Below, piece by piece: positions 28,748 to 37,431 of a stretch of 64,000 nucleotides of DNA. The notes beneath the pieces are model-generated. The model saw nothing but the letters and a program-made list of their open reading frames with translations, was not told the DNA's origin and searched no databases. The position numbers and the translations under genes are program-made. Position 1 is the stretch's first letter; every line of letters starts with the position of its first letter. The stretch lies in NCBI RefSeq assembly GCF_015354445.1, contig NZ_JADKYT010000002.1:620001-684000 (forward strand), written 5' to 3'. Origin of the DNA: Methylophilus sp. QUAN (lineage in GTDB: Bacteria; Pseudomonadota; Gammaproteobacteria; Burkholderiales; Methylophilaceae).

Positions 28748-29722
28748 ATGAATGCAGTCATTCCCGCAGAGCGCACGGTCAGTGTCACCACTTACGGTCG
28801 CTTACATCTCGGTTTTTTTAACCTGAATCAGCAGACGCAGCGCCAGTTTGGCAGTGTCGGTGCTGCCATTGATGCATTTCAAACTTCTCTTAGCCTCAGC
28901 CCTGGTATTCAGTCGTCACCATTGGACCCTTGGGCTGCCGCCATTTTGCAACGGCATCTGGATGCACACCACCTTGCAATAGACCTGAATGTCAGCATAC
29001 ACCAGGCCATCCCACGTCATGGTGGCTTGGGATCAGGCACGCAAATGGCCTTGGCGCTGGGCGCGGCGGTGAATAGTTTACTCGGGCAACCAGTCGACGC
29101 CGCGCAGATTGCTGCCGTTCATCAGCGTGGGGCGCGCTCAGGCATAGGTATTGCGACCTTTGAGCATGGCGGACTGGTTGTCGATGGCGGACGCGGACCA
29201 AATACTGTAGTACCGCCCATGCTGGTGCACCAGGCGTTTCCTGCGGATTGGTACTTCTTACTGATCATTGATAATAGCCGTGATGGCTTGCACGGGCAGG
29301 GCGAGAAAACAGCCTTTAAAGAATTGGTACCACCCACGCTGGCGGCGACGCAGGCGATTCAGCAGCAACTGTTAAGTGAGGGGCTACCTGCCTTAATGGA
29401 GCAGGACTTTGCAGGATTCAGCGCGTTTTTAGGGGATTTGCAATCATATAATGCGGATTACTTTGGCCCCGCACAGGGCGGCGCCTATGCCAGCCAGGCG
29501 GTGGGCAATATTTTACGGTCGCTCAAACAGCAGGGGTATACCGGCATCGGCCAAACCTCATGGGGCCCGACCGGTTTTGTGCTGTTGCCATCGCGTGCGG
29601 AAGCGGTGGCCATGCAAATGCAATTGCTTGAAACGTATGCAGGAGAGCCTGCCTTGGGTTTCCTGGTGACCGCTGCCGTCAACCGGCCAGCCAGCATAAC
29701 GATAGAAGATGTGGCAAATTAA
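28748..29722 (+). CDS. mptG: Beta-ribofuranosylaminobenzene 5'-phosphate synthase
   Basis: First committed enzyme of methanopterin synthesis: PRPP plus 4-aminobenzoate (or 4-hydroxybenzoate) with loss of CO2 and PPi. 324 aa, GHMP-kinase-like fold. TYGRLHLGFFNLN and the loop PRHGGLGSGTQMALALG are typical of the family, as is GARSGIGIATFEHGGLVVDGG. Only one start codon is possible without losing conserved residues. Opens the C1 island and is presumably needed for the tetrahydromethanopterin used by MtdB and Mch. Confidence 0.93.
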   Translation: MNAVIPAERTVSVTTYGRLHLGFFNLNQQTQRQFGSVGAAIDAFQTSLSLSPGIQSSPLDPWAAAILQRHLDAHHLAIDLNVSIHQAIPRHGGLGSGTQMALALGAAVNSLLGQPVDAAQIAAVHQRGARSGIGIATFEHGGLVVDGGRGPNTVVPPMLVHQAFPADWYFLLIIDNSRDGLHGQGEKTAFKELVPPTLAATQAIQQQLLSEGLPALMEQDFAGFSAFLGDLQSYNADYFGPAQGGAYASQAVGNILRSLKQQGYTGIGQTSWGPTGFVLLPSRAEAVAMQMQLLETYAGEPALGFLVTAAVNRPASITIEDVAN

Positions 29723-29841
29723 AACTTTTTAAGATAATTTTGAAAAGTTATGATTTTCACGGTCTACTCTTTATTTTGAACTGGTCTGGAAATGTGTATA
29801 TTGGCAGAAGGTATTGTTAACACACTGTTCCGGGGGGAAGA

Positions 29842-30735
29842 ATGAAAAAAACCAGTATTATGCATTTGTTCACTGCAGCTAAAAACGCCAGTCCATTCGA
29901 TGTGAATATGGCGTTTGATGCGGGCTATGAAAAAATCATCTCCTACACTGATGTCACCTTGAATGAAATTGTCGCGCTGACACAAGATGCGATCTTTTCA
30001 CGTAGTCCTAGCGGTTTAAAACAGCAGGCCTTATTCTTTGGCGGCCGCGATATCCAGGTTGCGCTGGAAATGCAAAAACAGGCACGTAGTGCCATGTTCA
30101 AACCATTCGAGTGCCATACGTTCTCTGATCCTTCAGGTGCTTTTACCACCGCCGCGGCCATGCTGGCCAAAGTTGATTTTTACCTGCAAAAATCCGGGAG
30201 TGGCTTGGGCAAGGAAAAAGTAGCCATTTTTGGCGCCAGTGGTACGGTAGGCTCTACCGCCGCACTTATCGCCGCACGCCAGGGAGCGACGGTATTCATG
30301 GTTGCACACGCGGGTGTGGAAAGCATGCAGGCTTATGTGGATAAATTATCCTCCAGTTACGACGTTAGCTTGCAAGTGGTGGATGGTAGCAGCGAGGCTG
30401 CAAAAATTGCCGTATTGAATGAGGCAACGGTCGCCTTGTGCGCAACACCAGCAGGTATTCGCGTATTAGAAGTAGTGCAGTTTGCCAACTCCAAATCATT
30501 AAAAGTCGTTGCCGACGTCAACGCGGTACCTCCCTCCGGGATTGAAGGGGTGGATACCTTTTCTAATGGCGGCTTGATTGAAGGCACACAGGTGGCCGGA
30601 TTTGGCGCCTTGGCGATTGGTCAACTGAAATATGTCACACAAAACAAATTGCTGGAGCAAATGCTGCAAAGCGAAAGCCCGATGCACATTGATTACCACC
30701 AGGCTTATGAGTATGCCTGTGCTCACGTAGAATAA
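29842..30735 (+). CDS. mtdB: Methylene-tetrahydromethanopterin dehydrogenase MtdB
   Basis: Oxidises methylene-H4MPT to methenyl-H4MPT with NAD(P)+ in formaldehyde oxidation. 297 aa. N-terminal MHLFTAAKNASPFDVNMAFDAG and the Rossmann loop IFGASGTVGSTAAL are characteristic of the methylotroph MtdA/MtdB group. The presence of mch and other H4MPT genes favours MtdB over the folate-using MtdA. GGGGGGAAG before the ATG is a strong ribosome binding site, consistent with high expression. Confidence 0.93.
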   Translation: MKKTSIMHLFTAAKNASPFDVNMAFDAGYEKIISYTDVTLNEIVALTQDAIFSRSPSGLKQQALFFGGRDIQVALEMQKQARSAMFKPFECHTFSDPSGAFTTAAAMLAKVDFYLQKSGSGLGKEKVAIFGASGTVGSTAALIAARQGATVFMVAHAGVESMQAYVDKLSSSYDVSLQVVDGSSEAAKIAVLNEATVALCATPAGIRVLEVVQFANSKSLKVVADVNAVPPSGIEGVDTFSNGGLIEGTQVAGFGALAIGQLKYVTQNKLLEQMLQSESPMHIDYHQAYEYACAHVE

Positions 30736-30743
30736 GGTCATTC

Positions 30744-31841
30744 TTGCGGCTGGCCATTTTGTCTCATAGTGCGCGTATCTATAGCCAGATCGCGCAACAA
30801 GAGGGATGGCGTGTACTGGCCGTGGATGCATTTGCGGATAGCGATACAAGACAAGCCGCACAGGTGGTATATCGATGGCCAGGGCTGTGCGAGCAACATG
30901 CTGGCGATGCGTTGACAGCGTTATTTAACGTGCTGGACGCATATCAACCGGATGCCGTACTAGTGGGGTCTGGCTTTGAAGCCAATCAGGCTGCGTATGC
31001 CGCCTTGTTCGCACGCTACACGGTTGCTGGTAATACGCCTGACACTGTTGACCGTGTCAAACATCCGCAATGGTTAAAAGCTTGTTGTGATACGCAAGGC
31101 GTGCAATCACCGTTTATCGCTGAAAGCAAACCCGCAGCAGGGCGGTGGCTGTACAAGCAGGCAGGACAATGTGGCGGCAGTCATGTGCAAGATTGGCAGG
31201 CGGTGAGTCATGTAGATGCATCAGGCTACTGGCAAGCATTTCAGTCAGGGCAGGCGGTGGGGATATTATTTGCGGCACAAGGGCAGGCAGCGACACTGAT
31301 TGGTGTGCATGCGCTCAAGCAACATGTGAACAGCTTTGCTTATGCCGGTGCAACGCGCTTACACGAGGCTACTTTGTATGCCGCTGCTAACGCACTGTTG
31401 CAGGCGTTAGTACCAGCGTTGGGCTTGGTGGGCATCAATAGTATTGATGCTATGTGGCATGAGGGCCGCTTGCATGTCATTGAGGTCAACCCAAGGTTGA
31501 GTGCCAGTATGCGTTTGTACAGGCATCTGCCATTGATACAAATGCATATGGCCAGTTGTCAGCATCAGGTCGTGCCGGTATTGCAACCGCAAACAATGCA
31601 TGCGAGTCATTGCATTGCGTATGCGCGACAAGAGATTGATTTAAGCCAGTTCAGTTTACCTGACTGGCTGGAAGACCGGCCCAGCGGCGGCGTCATCGCT
31701 GCCGGGCAGCCCGTTTGCAGCCTCTATGCAGAAGGGCACTCAGACAGCGAAGTTCTACAGGCTTTGCAGGACAGAAAAACACGATTAGAAACATTATGGG
31801 GGACTTATGTCTGTGACAACATCGAATTCAACATCCATTAG
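30744..31841 (+). CDS. ATP-grasp protein of the methanopterin island (Orf5-like)
   Basis: 365 aa, predicted cytoplasmic carboxylate-amine ligase-type enzyme. The N-terminal third is Rossmann-like (DAVLVGSGFEANQ), the middle has the ATP-grasp lysine region (GRWLYKQAGQCGGSHV), and VIEVNPRLSASMRLY is the metal/ATP-binding end. Matches by position and type the ATP-grasp gene (orf5) found next to mch in methylotrophs and thought to serve methanopterin or methylofuran synthesis; the reaction is not established here. TTG start at 30744, with AAGG 7 bases before; it overlaps mch by 35 bases. Confidence 0.8.
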   Translation: MRLAILSHSARIYSQIAQQEGWRVLAVDAFADSDTRQAAQVVYRWPGLCEQHAGDALTALFNVLDAYQPDAVLVGSGFEANQAAYAALFARYTVAGNTPDTVDRVKHPQWLKACCDTQGVQSPFIAESKPAAGRWLYKQAGQCGGSHVQDWQAVSHVDASGYWQAFQSGQAVGILFAAQGQAATLIGVHALKQHVNSFAYAGATRLHEATLYAAANALLQALVPALGLVGINSIDAMWHEGRLHVIEVNPRLSASMRLYRHLPLIQMHMASCQHQVVPVLQPQTMHASHCIAYARQEIDLSQFSLPDWLEDRPSGGVIAAGQPVCSLYAEGHSDSEVLQALQDRKTRLETLWGTYVCDNIEFNIH

Positions 31842-32781
31842 CGTTCAACAATACAGCGCACCGTTGGTCGCGCATTTGATTGCCAACGCACCGGCCCTGG
31901 GCTGTGCGGTATCTACCCATGAAAGCGGCGCGACGATTGTCGACGCCGGTATTCAAGTGCCAGGTGGGTTAGAGGCGGGGCGTATTATTGCCGAAATCTG
32001 CATGGGCGGACTAGGGAGTGTCGCTTTGCAACAAGTGCCTCAGTTTGCCAATTGGCCACTGAGCGTTGTAGTGACGGCCAAACAGCCCGTGATCGCTTGC
32101 TTAGGTAGCCAGTATGCTGGTTGGGCGTTGTCACACGAGAAGTTTTTCTCGCTGGGTAGTGGCCCGGCACGCTCGATTGCGCAGCGCGAAGAGGTGTTTA
32201 AAGATATTCACTATAGCGACAAAGGCGAGCAAACCGTATTAGTGCTTGAAACCGATAAGGTGCCGCCGGTGCAAGTGATTGAAAAAGTGGCTAGAGATAC
32301 CGGTTTGCCAGCCAATAAGCTGACCTTTATCCTGACACCGACACGCAGTGTGGCTGGCTCTTTGCAGGTGACTGCGCGCGTACTCGAAGTCGCGCTGCAC
32401 AAATGCCATACCCTGCATTTTGACCTGGATGCGATTGTGGATGGTTATGGGGTTGCGCCAGTGCCTGCCCCATCCCCGGACTTTATTATCGGCATGGGCC
32501 GAACCAATGACGCCATCCTGTTTGGCGGGTTCGTGCAGTTATTCGTCAATGCTGACGATGCCGCAGCGGAGCAACTGGCACAACAATTACCTTCTTCATC
32601 CTCTAAAGACTATGGCCGCCCATTTGCTGAAGTGTTTAAAGCCGTGAACATGGACTTCTACCAGATTGATCCGATGTTATTCTCGCCAGCCAAAGTCAGC
32701 GTAACCAACCTTAAGTCCGGCAAGACATTCTTTGCTGGTAAGTTTAATGAAGAGCTTTTGAATCAGTCGTTTGGAAGTTAA
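31807..32781 (+). CDS. mch: Methenyl-tetrahydromethanopterin cyclohydrolase
   Basis: Hydrolyses methenyl-H4MPT to 5-formyl-H4MPT, the step after MtdB. 324 aa. GAGLEAGR-type segment GGLEAGRIIAEICMGGLG, the CLGSQYAGWAL motif, FSLGSGPAR and GMGRTNDAILFGG are signatures. The start ATG lies inside the end of the preceding gene, with GGGGGA 4-8 bases upstream, so translation is probably coupled. Formyl-H4MPT is then used by the formyltransferase/hydrolase complex, not encoded in this window. Confidence 0.96.
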   Translation: MSVTTSNSTSISVQQYSAPLVAHLIANAPALGCAVSTHESGATIVDAGIQVPGGLEAGRIIAEICMGGLGSVALQQVPQFANWPLSVVVTAKQPVIACLGSQYAGWALSHEKFFSLGSGPARSIAQREEVFKDIHYSDKGEQTVLVLETDKVPPVQVIEKVARDTGLPANKLTFILTPTRSVAGSLQVTARVLEVALHKCHTLHFDLDAIVDGYGVAPVPAPSPDFIIGMGRTNDAILFGGFVQLFVNADDAAAEQLAQQLPSSSSKDYGRPFAEVFKAVNMDFYQIDPMLFSPAKVSVTNLKSGKTFFAGKFNEELLNQSFGS

Positions 32782-32805
32782 ACTTAAAGTCTTATAAAAC
32801 CATTC

Positions 32806-32854
32806 TCACGCGGGAATCAATGCATGCCATGCACTGTTCCCGCGTGATTTCTTT
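32806..32854 (+). terminator. Strong hairpin between mch and the RimK-like gene
   Basis: TCACGCGGGAA (32806-32816) and TTCCCGCGTGA (32837-32847) form an 11-bp perfect stem; ATGCAT-type pairing extends it inside. TTTCTTT follows. It probably ends or attenuates the mptG-mtdB-orf5-mch transcript before the next gene, which starts 10 bases later. Confidence 0.78.
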
Positions 32855-32863
32855 AGAGCTGAC

Positions 32864-33775
32864 ATGAAGGTTGTTCCTATTTTTACCGACGAAGTCGCCC
32901 AAGCAGGCGGCTGGCACGGACAGTCATTGGCACAGGCATTTGCGCGGCGTGGCTGGCAAGCGCTGATGGTCTCCTTGGATAGTTGTTACGTCAGCATCGT
33001 CAATCAGTCGGTGCAAGTGCATATTCCTGGATTAACGCAAGCAGCGCCTATGGCGTTTGTACGTGGGGTCGCTGCCGGCACCACGCAGCAAATCATTACA
33101 CGCATGAATCTGTTGCACACCTTGCAACGGCAAGGCATGACGATTTACAACCATGCCAGAGCCATTGAAACGACCGTGGATAAAGGCCTGACCAGCCAGT
33201 TGCTGGCAGAGCAGGGCGTCGCAACACCGACGACCTGGGTGTGCGAGCACAGGCACATCGCGCATGCGCTCATGCAACAGGCGCTGGATAATGGAAAAAC
33301 ACTGGTGATCAAGCCGCTATTTGGTTCGCAGGGCAAAGGTGTGCGCTTAATCGAGCAGCGCGCGCAATTTGCGCTACCGCAAGATATGTTTGTCGATGGC
33401 GTTTATTATCTGCAAGAGAAGATTGATTGCGGTGCCTACCAGCATGATTACCGGGTATTTGTGGTGCGTGGCGAACCGATTGCCGTGATGAAGCGGCAAG
33501 GGGATAGCTGGTTGCACAATGTGGCGCGTGGTGCGCGCTGCACGGCCTGTGATGAGGTCGATGTGGCGGACATTGGCGTCCAGGCTGCCAAGGCAATAGG
33601 GATTGATTATGCTGGCGTGGATGTGATGCGAGACCGCGATGGCAAACTGTGGGTGATAGAAGTAAACAGTATTCCGGCCTGGCGCGGCTTGCAAACAGTG
33701 ACCAGCGTAGAAATTGCCGATGTGCTGGTTAATGATTTGTTGCTGCAGGCGGATGCAGTCGGGGCCTTGGTATGA
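32864..33775 (+). CDS. RimK-family ATP-grasp glutamate ligase-like protein
   Basis: 303 aa. The ATP-grasp core shows LVIKPLFGSQGKGVRLIEQ, YLQEKIDCGAYQHDYRVFVV and the metal-binding WVIEVNSIPAWRGLQ. RimK relatives add glutamate to a carboxyl end; the archaeal relative MptN adds glutamate to methanopterin, and the methylotroph gene orf17 of the C1 island is of this type. A role in glutamylating the pterin or the polyglutamate tail of methylofuran is an inference. It overlaps the next gene by 4 bases. Confidence 0.85.
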   Translation: MKVVPIFTDEVAQAGGWHGQSLAQAFARRGWQALMVSLDSCYVSIVNQSVQVHIPGLTQAAPMAFVRGVAAGTTQQIITRMNLLHTLQRQGMTIYNHARAIETTVDKGLTSQLLAEQGVATPTTWVCEHRHIAHALMQQALDNGKTLVIKPLFGSQGKGVRLIEQRAQFALPQDMFVDGVYYLQEKIDCGAYQHDYRVFVVRGEPIAVMKRQGDSWLHNVARGARCTACDEVDVADIGVQAAKAIGIDYAGVDVMRDRDGKLWVIEVNSIPAWRGLQTVTSVEIADVLVNDLLLQADAVGALV

Positions 33776-34635
33776 CGTCGATACTACAACAGGCCTACCA
33801 GCAAGCGTGCCTGGCAGAGCTGGAGGCATTAAAGCCCGGCAATGTACATATTTTTGCCGATGGTCATGGCATGCAGGTGCAGGACTTTATCAGCAGTGCC
33901 GAGGTGTCGGCGCCAGCCTTATGTGATGACACTGTATTGGGTGTGCGCAGCTTGGGCCAGCGCATTTTGCAAGCCTTGCAAGCCACCCACGCAAAAGTGG
34001 GATGTAATACCAATTTGGGGATCATCCTGCTTGCTGCGCCAGCCGTACAGGCCCGTTTACAATATTCCGGGTTAACACTGCAAGCAGGCTTGCAGCAAGT
34101 ATTGCAACGAACAACGGTGGACGATGCAGCCCTGGTATATGAAGGTATCCGGCTGGTCAGCCCAGCGGGCATGGGCCAGCGCGATGAGCACGATGTGGCG
34201 CAGACACCCCAAATCACCTTGCTGGAGGCCATGCAGCTGGCCAGCGAGAACGACATGGTGGCGCGCCAGTATGTGGATGGCTATGCGCAGATTTTTTCAG
34301 CTGCCATACCGCTTTATCATAAACTGTGCGAGCGTTGGCAGCGGCCTGCCTGGGCGCTGACGGCGGTCTATCTATATTGGCTTTCTAGCGTGCCGGACAG
34401 CCATATTGCCCGCAAATATGGGTCGGAGACTGCCGCTGAGGTCCAACAACTTGCCGCCACGCATTATCAGGCTTTTCAGGCGCTAGATAATCCTAAACAC
34501 TATATGCCTGACTTGCTGCAATGGGATGCGGCGCTCAAGCAGAATAAGCTCAATCCAGGTACCAGTGCTGATCTCACCGTGATCACTGCCATGCTCTCAC
34601 AGCTAACAGCAAGCAAACCTGCCGGTTTCTCTTAA
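33772..34635 (+). CDS. CitG-like triphosphoribosyl-dephospho-CoA synthase family protein (Orf7-like)
   Basis: 287 aa, all-helical CitG fold. LAELEALKPGNVH near the N-terminus is the family motif, and GCNTNLGIILLAAP contains the second conserved segment. There is no citrate lyase or malonate decarboxylase near, so the classical CoA-derived prosthetic-group role is unlikely; CitG-like genes (orf7) are standard members of the methylotroph H4MPT islands. Its reaction there is not known to me; ribose-phosphate transfer chemistry would fit methanopterin side-chain synthesis. Confidence 0.85.
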   Translation: MTSILQQAYQQACLAELEALKPGNVHIFADGHGMQVQDFISSAEVSAPALCDDTVLGVRSLGQRILQALQATHAKVGCNTNLGIILLAAPAVQARLQYSGLTLQAGLQQVLQRTTVDDAALVYEGIRLVSPAGMGQRDEHDVAQTPQITLLEAMQLASENDMVARQYVDGYAQIFSAAIPLYHKLCERWQRPAWALTAVYLYWLSSVPDSHIARKYGSETAAEVQQLAATHYQAFQALDNPKHYMPDLLQWDAALKQNKLNPGTSADLTVITAMLSQLTASKPAGFS

Positions 34636-34697
34636 GTCCGGCGGCATAGCTGAGGTATACTGCATGGTTTTAATGCAAGTCTTATCAGGAGGATGCC

Positions 34698-35069
34698 ATG
34701 ACCGACCAAGTGCTCACAGAACAGGAACTGCAACAGCATTTAACTGAGTCTTTACCTCATTGGGTATTTGAAGACGGCTGGATACGCCGCAAATACAAAA
34801 CCAATAGCTGGAAAGGCACACTGATGGTCGTAAATACCGTCGGCCACCTGGCTGAGGCTGCCTGGCACCATCCTGATTTAACCGTCTCTTATGCCTTTGT
34901 CATCGTCAAACTGTGCACGCACAGCGCCAAAGGCATCACCATGAAAGACATCGAACTCGCCCGTAAAATTGAAGAGGTCGTACAATGGCAGCCACAATTA
35001 CAAGTCGGATCAGCCCTGGAAGGAACGCCGCAGAGTGATTTGCGCTTTAGCTACGTTAAATACGATTAA
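34698..35069 (+). CDS. Pterin-4a-carbinolamine dehydratase
   Basis: 123 aa, PCD/DCoH family. The signature EAAWHHPDLTVSYAFV contains the catalytic HHP triad region, and LCTHSAKGITMKDIELARKIE is the usual C-terminal helix. Good SD (AGGAGGA) 6 bases before the ATG. No phenylalanine hydroxylase is nearby; with methanopterin genes directly upstream, a role in pterin cofactor maintenance or recycling is an inference. Own transcription start possible: TATACT lies at 34656-34661. Confidence 0.93.
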   Translation: MTDQVLTEQELQQHLTESLPHWVFEDGWIRRKYKTNSWKGTLMVVNTVGHLAEAAWHHPDLTVSYAFVIVKLCTHSAKGITMKDIELARKIEEVVQWQPQLQVGSALEGTPQSDLRFSYVKYD

Positions 35070-35105
35070 TCCATTTGATGTCTGCTTGTTAATGTTTCAC
35101 GTTGT

Positions 35106-36056
35106 ATGACCGCCACCTATTTGCCGCCAGCCATCTTCTTAATGGGCCCCACCGCCAGCGGCAAAACAGCGGCCACCATTGCCCTGTGTGAGCGTTTTCC
35201 CGTCGACATCATCAGCGTCGATTCGGCACTGGTCTATCGCGATATGGATATCGGCACCGCCAAACCGGATGCCGACACATTACGCCAGGCGCCGCATCAC
35301 TTAATAGACCTGATTTCACCGTTAGAACAGTATTCTGCCGCGCAATTTGCCAAAGACGCTTTGGCTCTGATGCATGCGGCGACGGCAAATGGTCGTATCC
35401 CGGTGTTGGTCGGTGGCACCATGCTGTATTTCAACGCCTTGCAGCACGGCCTCAGCGATTTGCCAGAGGCCGATGTAGCTATCCGCGCCCAGATTGAAGC
35501 TGAGGCAAATGCCTTAGGCTGGCCCGCGATGCATGCGCAACTAGCCAGCATCGACCCGACCGTTGCCGCAAAAATTCACACCACCGACTCCCAGCGCATA
35601 GAGCGCGCATTAGAGGTGTATCGTATCAGCGGCAAATCCATGAGCGCTTTACGCGCGCAATCGCAAAAAGTCTCATTGCCGTTCAATATTCTTAAACTTG
35701 CCTTGATGCCCAGTGACCGTAGCGTTTTACACCAACGAATTGCCGAACGTTTTCAACTCATGCTTAAACACGGCTTTGTGGATGAGGTCAAAAGGCTGTT
35801 GGTTGAATACCCACAACTCAATGCAGATAGCCCAAGTATGCGTTGTGTCGGTTATCGACAGGCTTTGCAACACCTCAGCGGTGAGATTGACTTACCCACC
35901 TTGGGTGAACATGGCGTCTATGCTACACGTCAGCTCGCCAAACGCCAGCTCACCTGGTTACGTGGTATGGGCGACGCGCAGGTGTTGGATTGCTTGCGTA
36001 CAGGTTGGGTGGAGGACGCATTAACATCCATCGGCAAGCACACTTCTGCTATCTAA
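35106..36056 (+). CDS. miaA: tRNA dimethylallyltransferase
   Basis: Adds a dimethylallyl group to A37 of tRNAs reading UNN codons. 316 aa. P-loop GPTASGKTAA at the N-terminus, DSALVYRDMDIGTAKP, HHLIDLISPLEQYSAAQFA and VGGTMLYFNAL are all conserved, as is the C-terminal CVGYRQ and YATRQLAKRQLTWLRG. Full length; 36 bases after the previous gene and no terminator between, so possibly co-transcribed. Confidence 0.97.
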   Translation: MTATYLPPAIFLMGPTASGKTAATIALCERFPVDIISVDSALVYRDMDIGTAKPDADTLRQAPHHLIDLISPLEQYSAAQFAKDALALMHAATANGRIPVLVGGTMLYFNALQHGLSDLPEADVAIRAQIEAEANALGWPAMHAQLASIDPTVAAKIHTTDSQRIERALEVYRISGKSMSALRAQSQKVSLPFNILKLALMPSDRSVLHQRIAERFQLMLKHGFVDEVKRLLVEYPQLNADSPSMRCVGYRQALQHLSGEIDLPTLGEHGVYATRQLAKRQLTWLRGMGDAQVLDCLRTGWVEDALTSIGKHTSAI

Positions 36057-36129
36057 ACGAGCCTCAAGACACTCTTTAACACAATCCACATCAGATACAT
36101 CAAACTTTCATTTAGCGTATTTATTATCT

Positions 36130-36181
36130 AAACCCGTGATGCTCAAGCAAGTAGCCAGCTTGAGAACTTGTTCATGGGTTT
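36130..36181. repeat. Structured leader / long hairpin before ugd
   Basis: AAACCCGTGA pairs with TCATGGGTTT (one G-T), enclosing CTCAAG/CTTGAG (36142-36147 and 36159-36164) and a competing CAAGT/ACTTG pair (36148-36152 and 36166-36170). Four T residues follow. It may be the miaA terminator or a leader element of ugd. Confidence 0.45.
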
Positions 36182-36210
36182 TAAATAAATATGAATTGTG
36201 AGCGTGTCTT

Positions 36211-37377
36211 ATGAAGGTGGCAATAGCCGGTACAGGATATGTCGGATTGTCATTGGCGCTATTGTTGGCGCAAACAAACGAAGTGGTTGCGCTGGACATC
36301 GTGCCAGAAAAAGTGGCGCTATTAAACCAGAAAAAATCACCGATTATTGATCAGGAAATCGAAGATTTTTTAACGAACAAACCTCTAAACTTCAAGGCAA
36401 GCACTGATAAAGCAGAAGCATATCAACATGCTGAGTTTGTGGTGATTGCGACGCCGACAGATTACGACGCTGAAACGAATCATTTCAACACACAATCTGT
36501 TGAAGCCGTAATAAGCGATGTGATAACCATCAATCCTGATGCGGTGATCGTGATTAAATCGACTGTTCCCGTCGGCTACACTGAAAAAATCCGTGCCAAG
36601 TTTAATTGTAACAATCTGATCTTCTCCCCTGAATTCTTACGTGAGGGGAAGGCGCTTTACGATAACTTATATCCATCACGCATCGTGGTTGGCGAGGTGT
36701 CTGAGCGGGCACAGAAGTTTGCCAACCTGCTGAAAGATAACAGCCTCAAGCCGGATACACCTATCCTGTTAACCAATAGCTCAGAGGCTGAGGCTATCAA
36801 GTTATTCGCCAATACCTTTCTAGCCATGCGTGTCGCTTATTTTAACGAGTTGGATACCTATGCCGAGACGCATGATTTGAATACGCGCCAGATTATTGAA
36901 GGTGTGTGTATGGACCCACGTATTGGTAACCACTACAACAACCCATCCTTTGGCTACGGCGGTTATTGCCTGCCTAAAGATACCAAGCAATTGTTGGCCA
37001 ATTACTCGCAGGTCCCACAGAACCTCATCAATGCCATTGTAGATGCCAATACCACACGCAAGGATTTTGTTGCCATGAGCATTATTAAGCAGAATCCCAA
37101 GGTCGTCGGTATCTACCGACTGGCGATGAAAGCAGGTTCAGACAACTTCAGGGCATCGTCTATCCAAGGCATTATGAAGCGCATCAAGGCGCGTGGCATT
37201 GAGGTGGTGGTTTATGAGCCTGCACTCGAGGTGGAAGAGTTTTATCACTCGAGGGTGATGCGTGATTTAAACCACTTTAAGCAGGTGGCTGATGTCATTG
37301 TCGCCAACCGCAAAGCGAATGAGTTAGAGGATGTCATGTCTAAAGTCTACACCCGAGATCTATTTGGACTTGATTAA
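36211..37377 (+). CDS. ugd: UDP-glucose 6-dehydrogenase
   Basis: Makes UDP-glucuronate from UDP-glucose with two NAD+. 388 aa, the short bacterial form. Rossmann [15 protein letters not shown] at the N-terminus, the central [18 protein letters not shown], and the catalytic cysteine in [16 protein letters not shown]. The start is followed by the conserved [13 protein letters not shown], but the ribosome binding site is weak. It begins the polysaccharide region and implies a uronic acid in the polymer. Confidence 0.96.
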   Translation: MKVAIAGTGYVGLSLALLLAQTNEVVALDIVPEKVALLNQKKSPIIDQEIEDFLTNKPLNFKASTDKAEAYQHAEFVVIATPTDYDAETNHFNTQSVEAVISDVITINPDAVIVIKSTVPVGYTEKIRAKFNCNNLIFSPEFLREGKALYDNLYPSRIVVGEVSERAQKFANLLKDNSLKPDTPILLTNSSEAEAIKLFANTFLAMRVAYFNELDTYAETHDLNTRQIIEGVCMDPRIGNHYNNPSFGYGGYCLPKDTKQLLANYSQVPQNLINAIVDANTTRKDFVAMSIIKQNPKVVGIYRLAMKAGSDNFRASSIQGIMKRIKARGIEVVVYEPALEVEEFYHSRVMRDLNHFKQVADVIVANRKANELEDVMSKVYTRDLFGLD

Positions 37378-37382
37378 ATAAA

Positions 37383-37414
37383 AATGCCCGCCATCATGAG
37401 GCGGGCATTGTTTA
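37383..37414. terminator. Bidirectional terminator between ugd and the sugar transferase
   Basis: AATGCCCGCC (37383-37392) pairs with GGCGGGCATT (37400-37409). The T run is GTTT on the plus strand and TTTTT on the minus strand, so it serves the converging genes on both sides. Confidence 0.92.
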
Positions 37415-37431
37415 ACGCTATGCGCTTATTG

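Noticed and set aside
30744-31841. ATP-grasp gene considered as PurK or carbamoyl-phosphate-type enzyme
   Set aside because: It lacks the N-terminal motifs of those families, and its position between mtdB and mch fits the methylotroph orf5 group.
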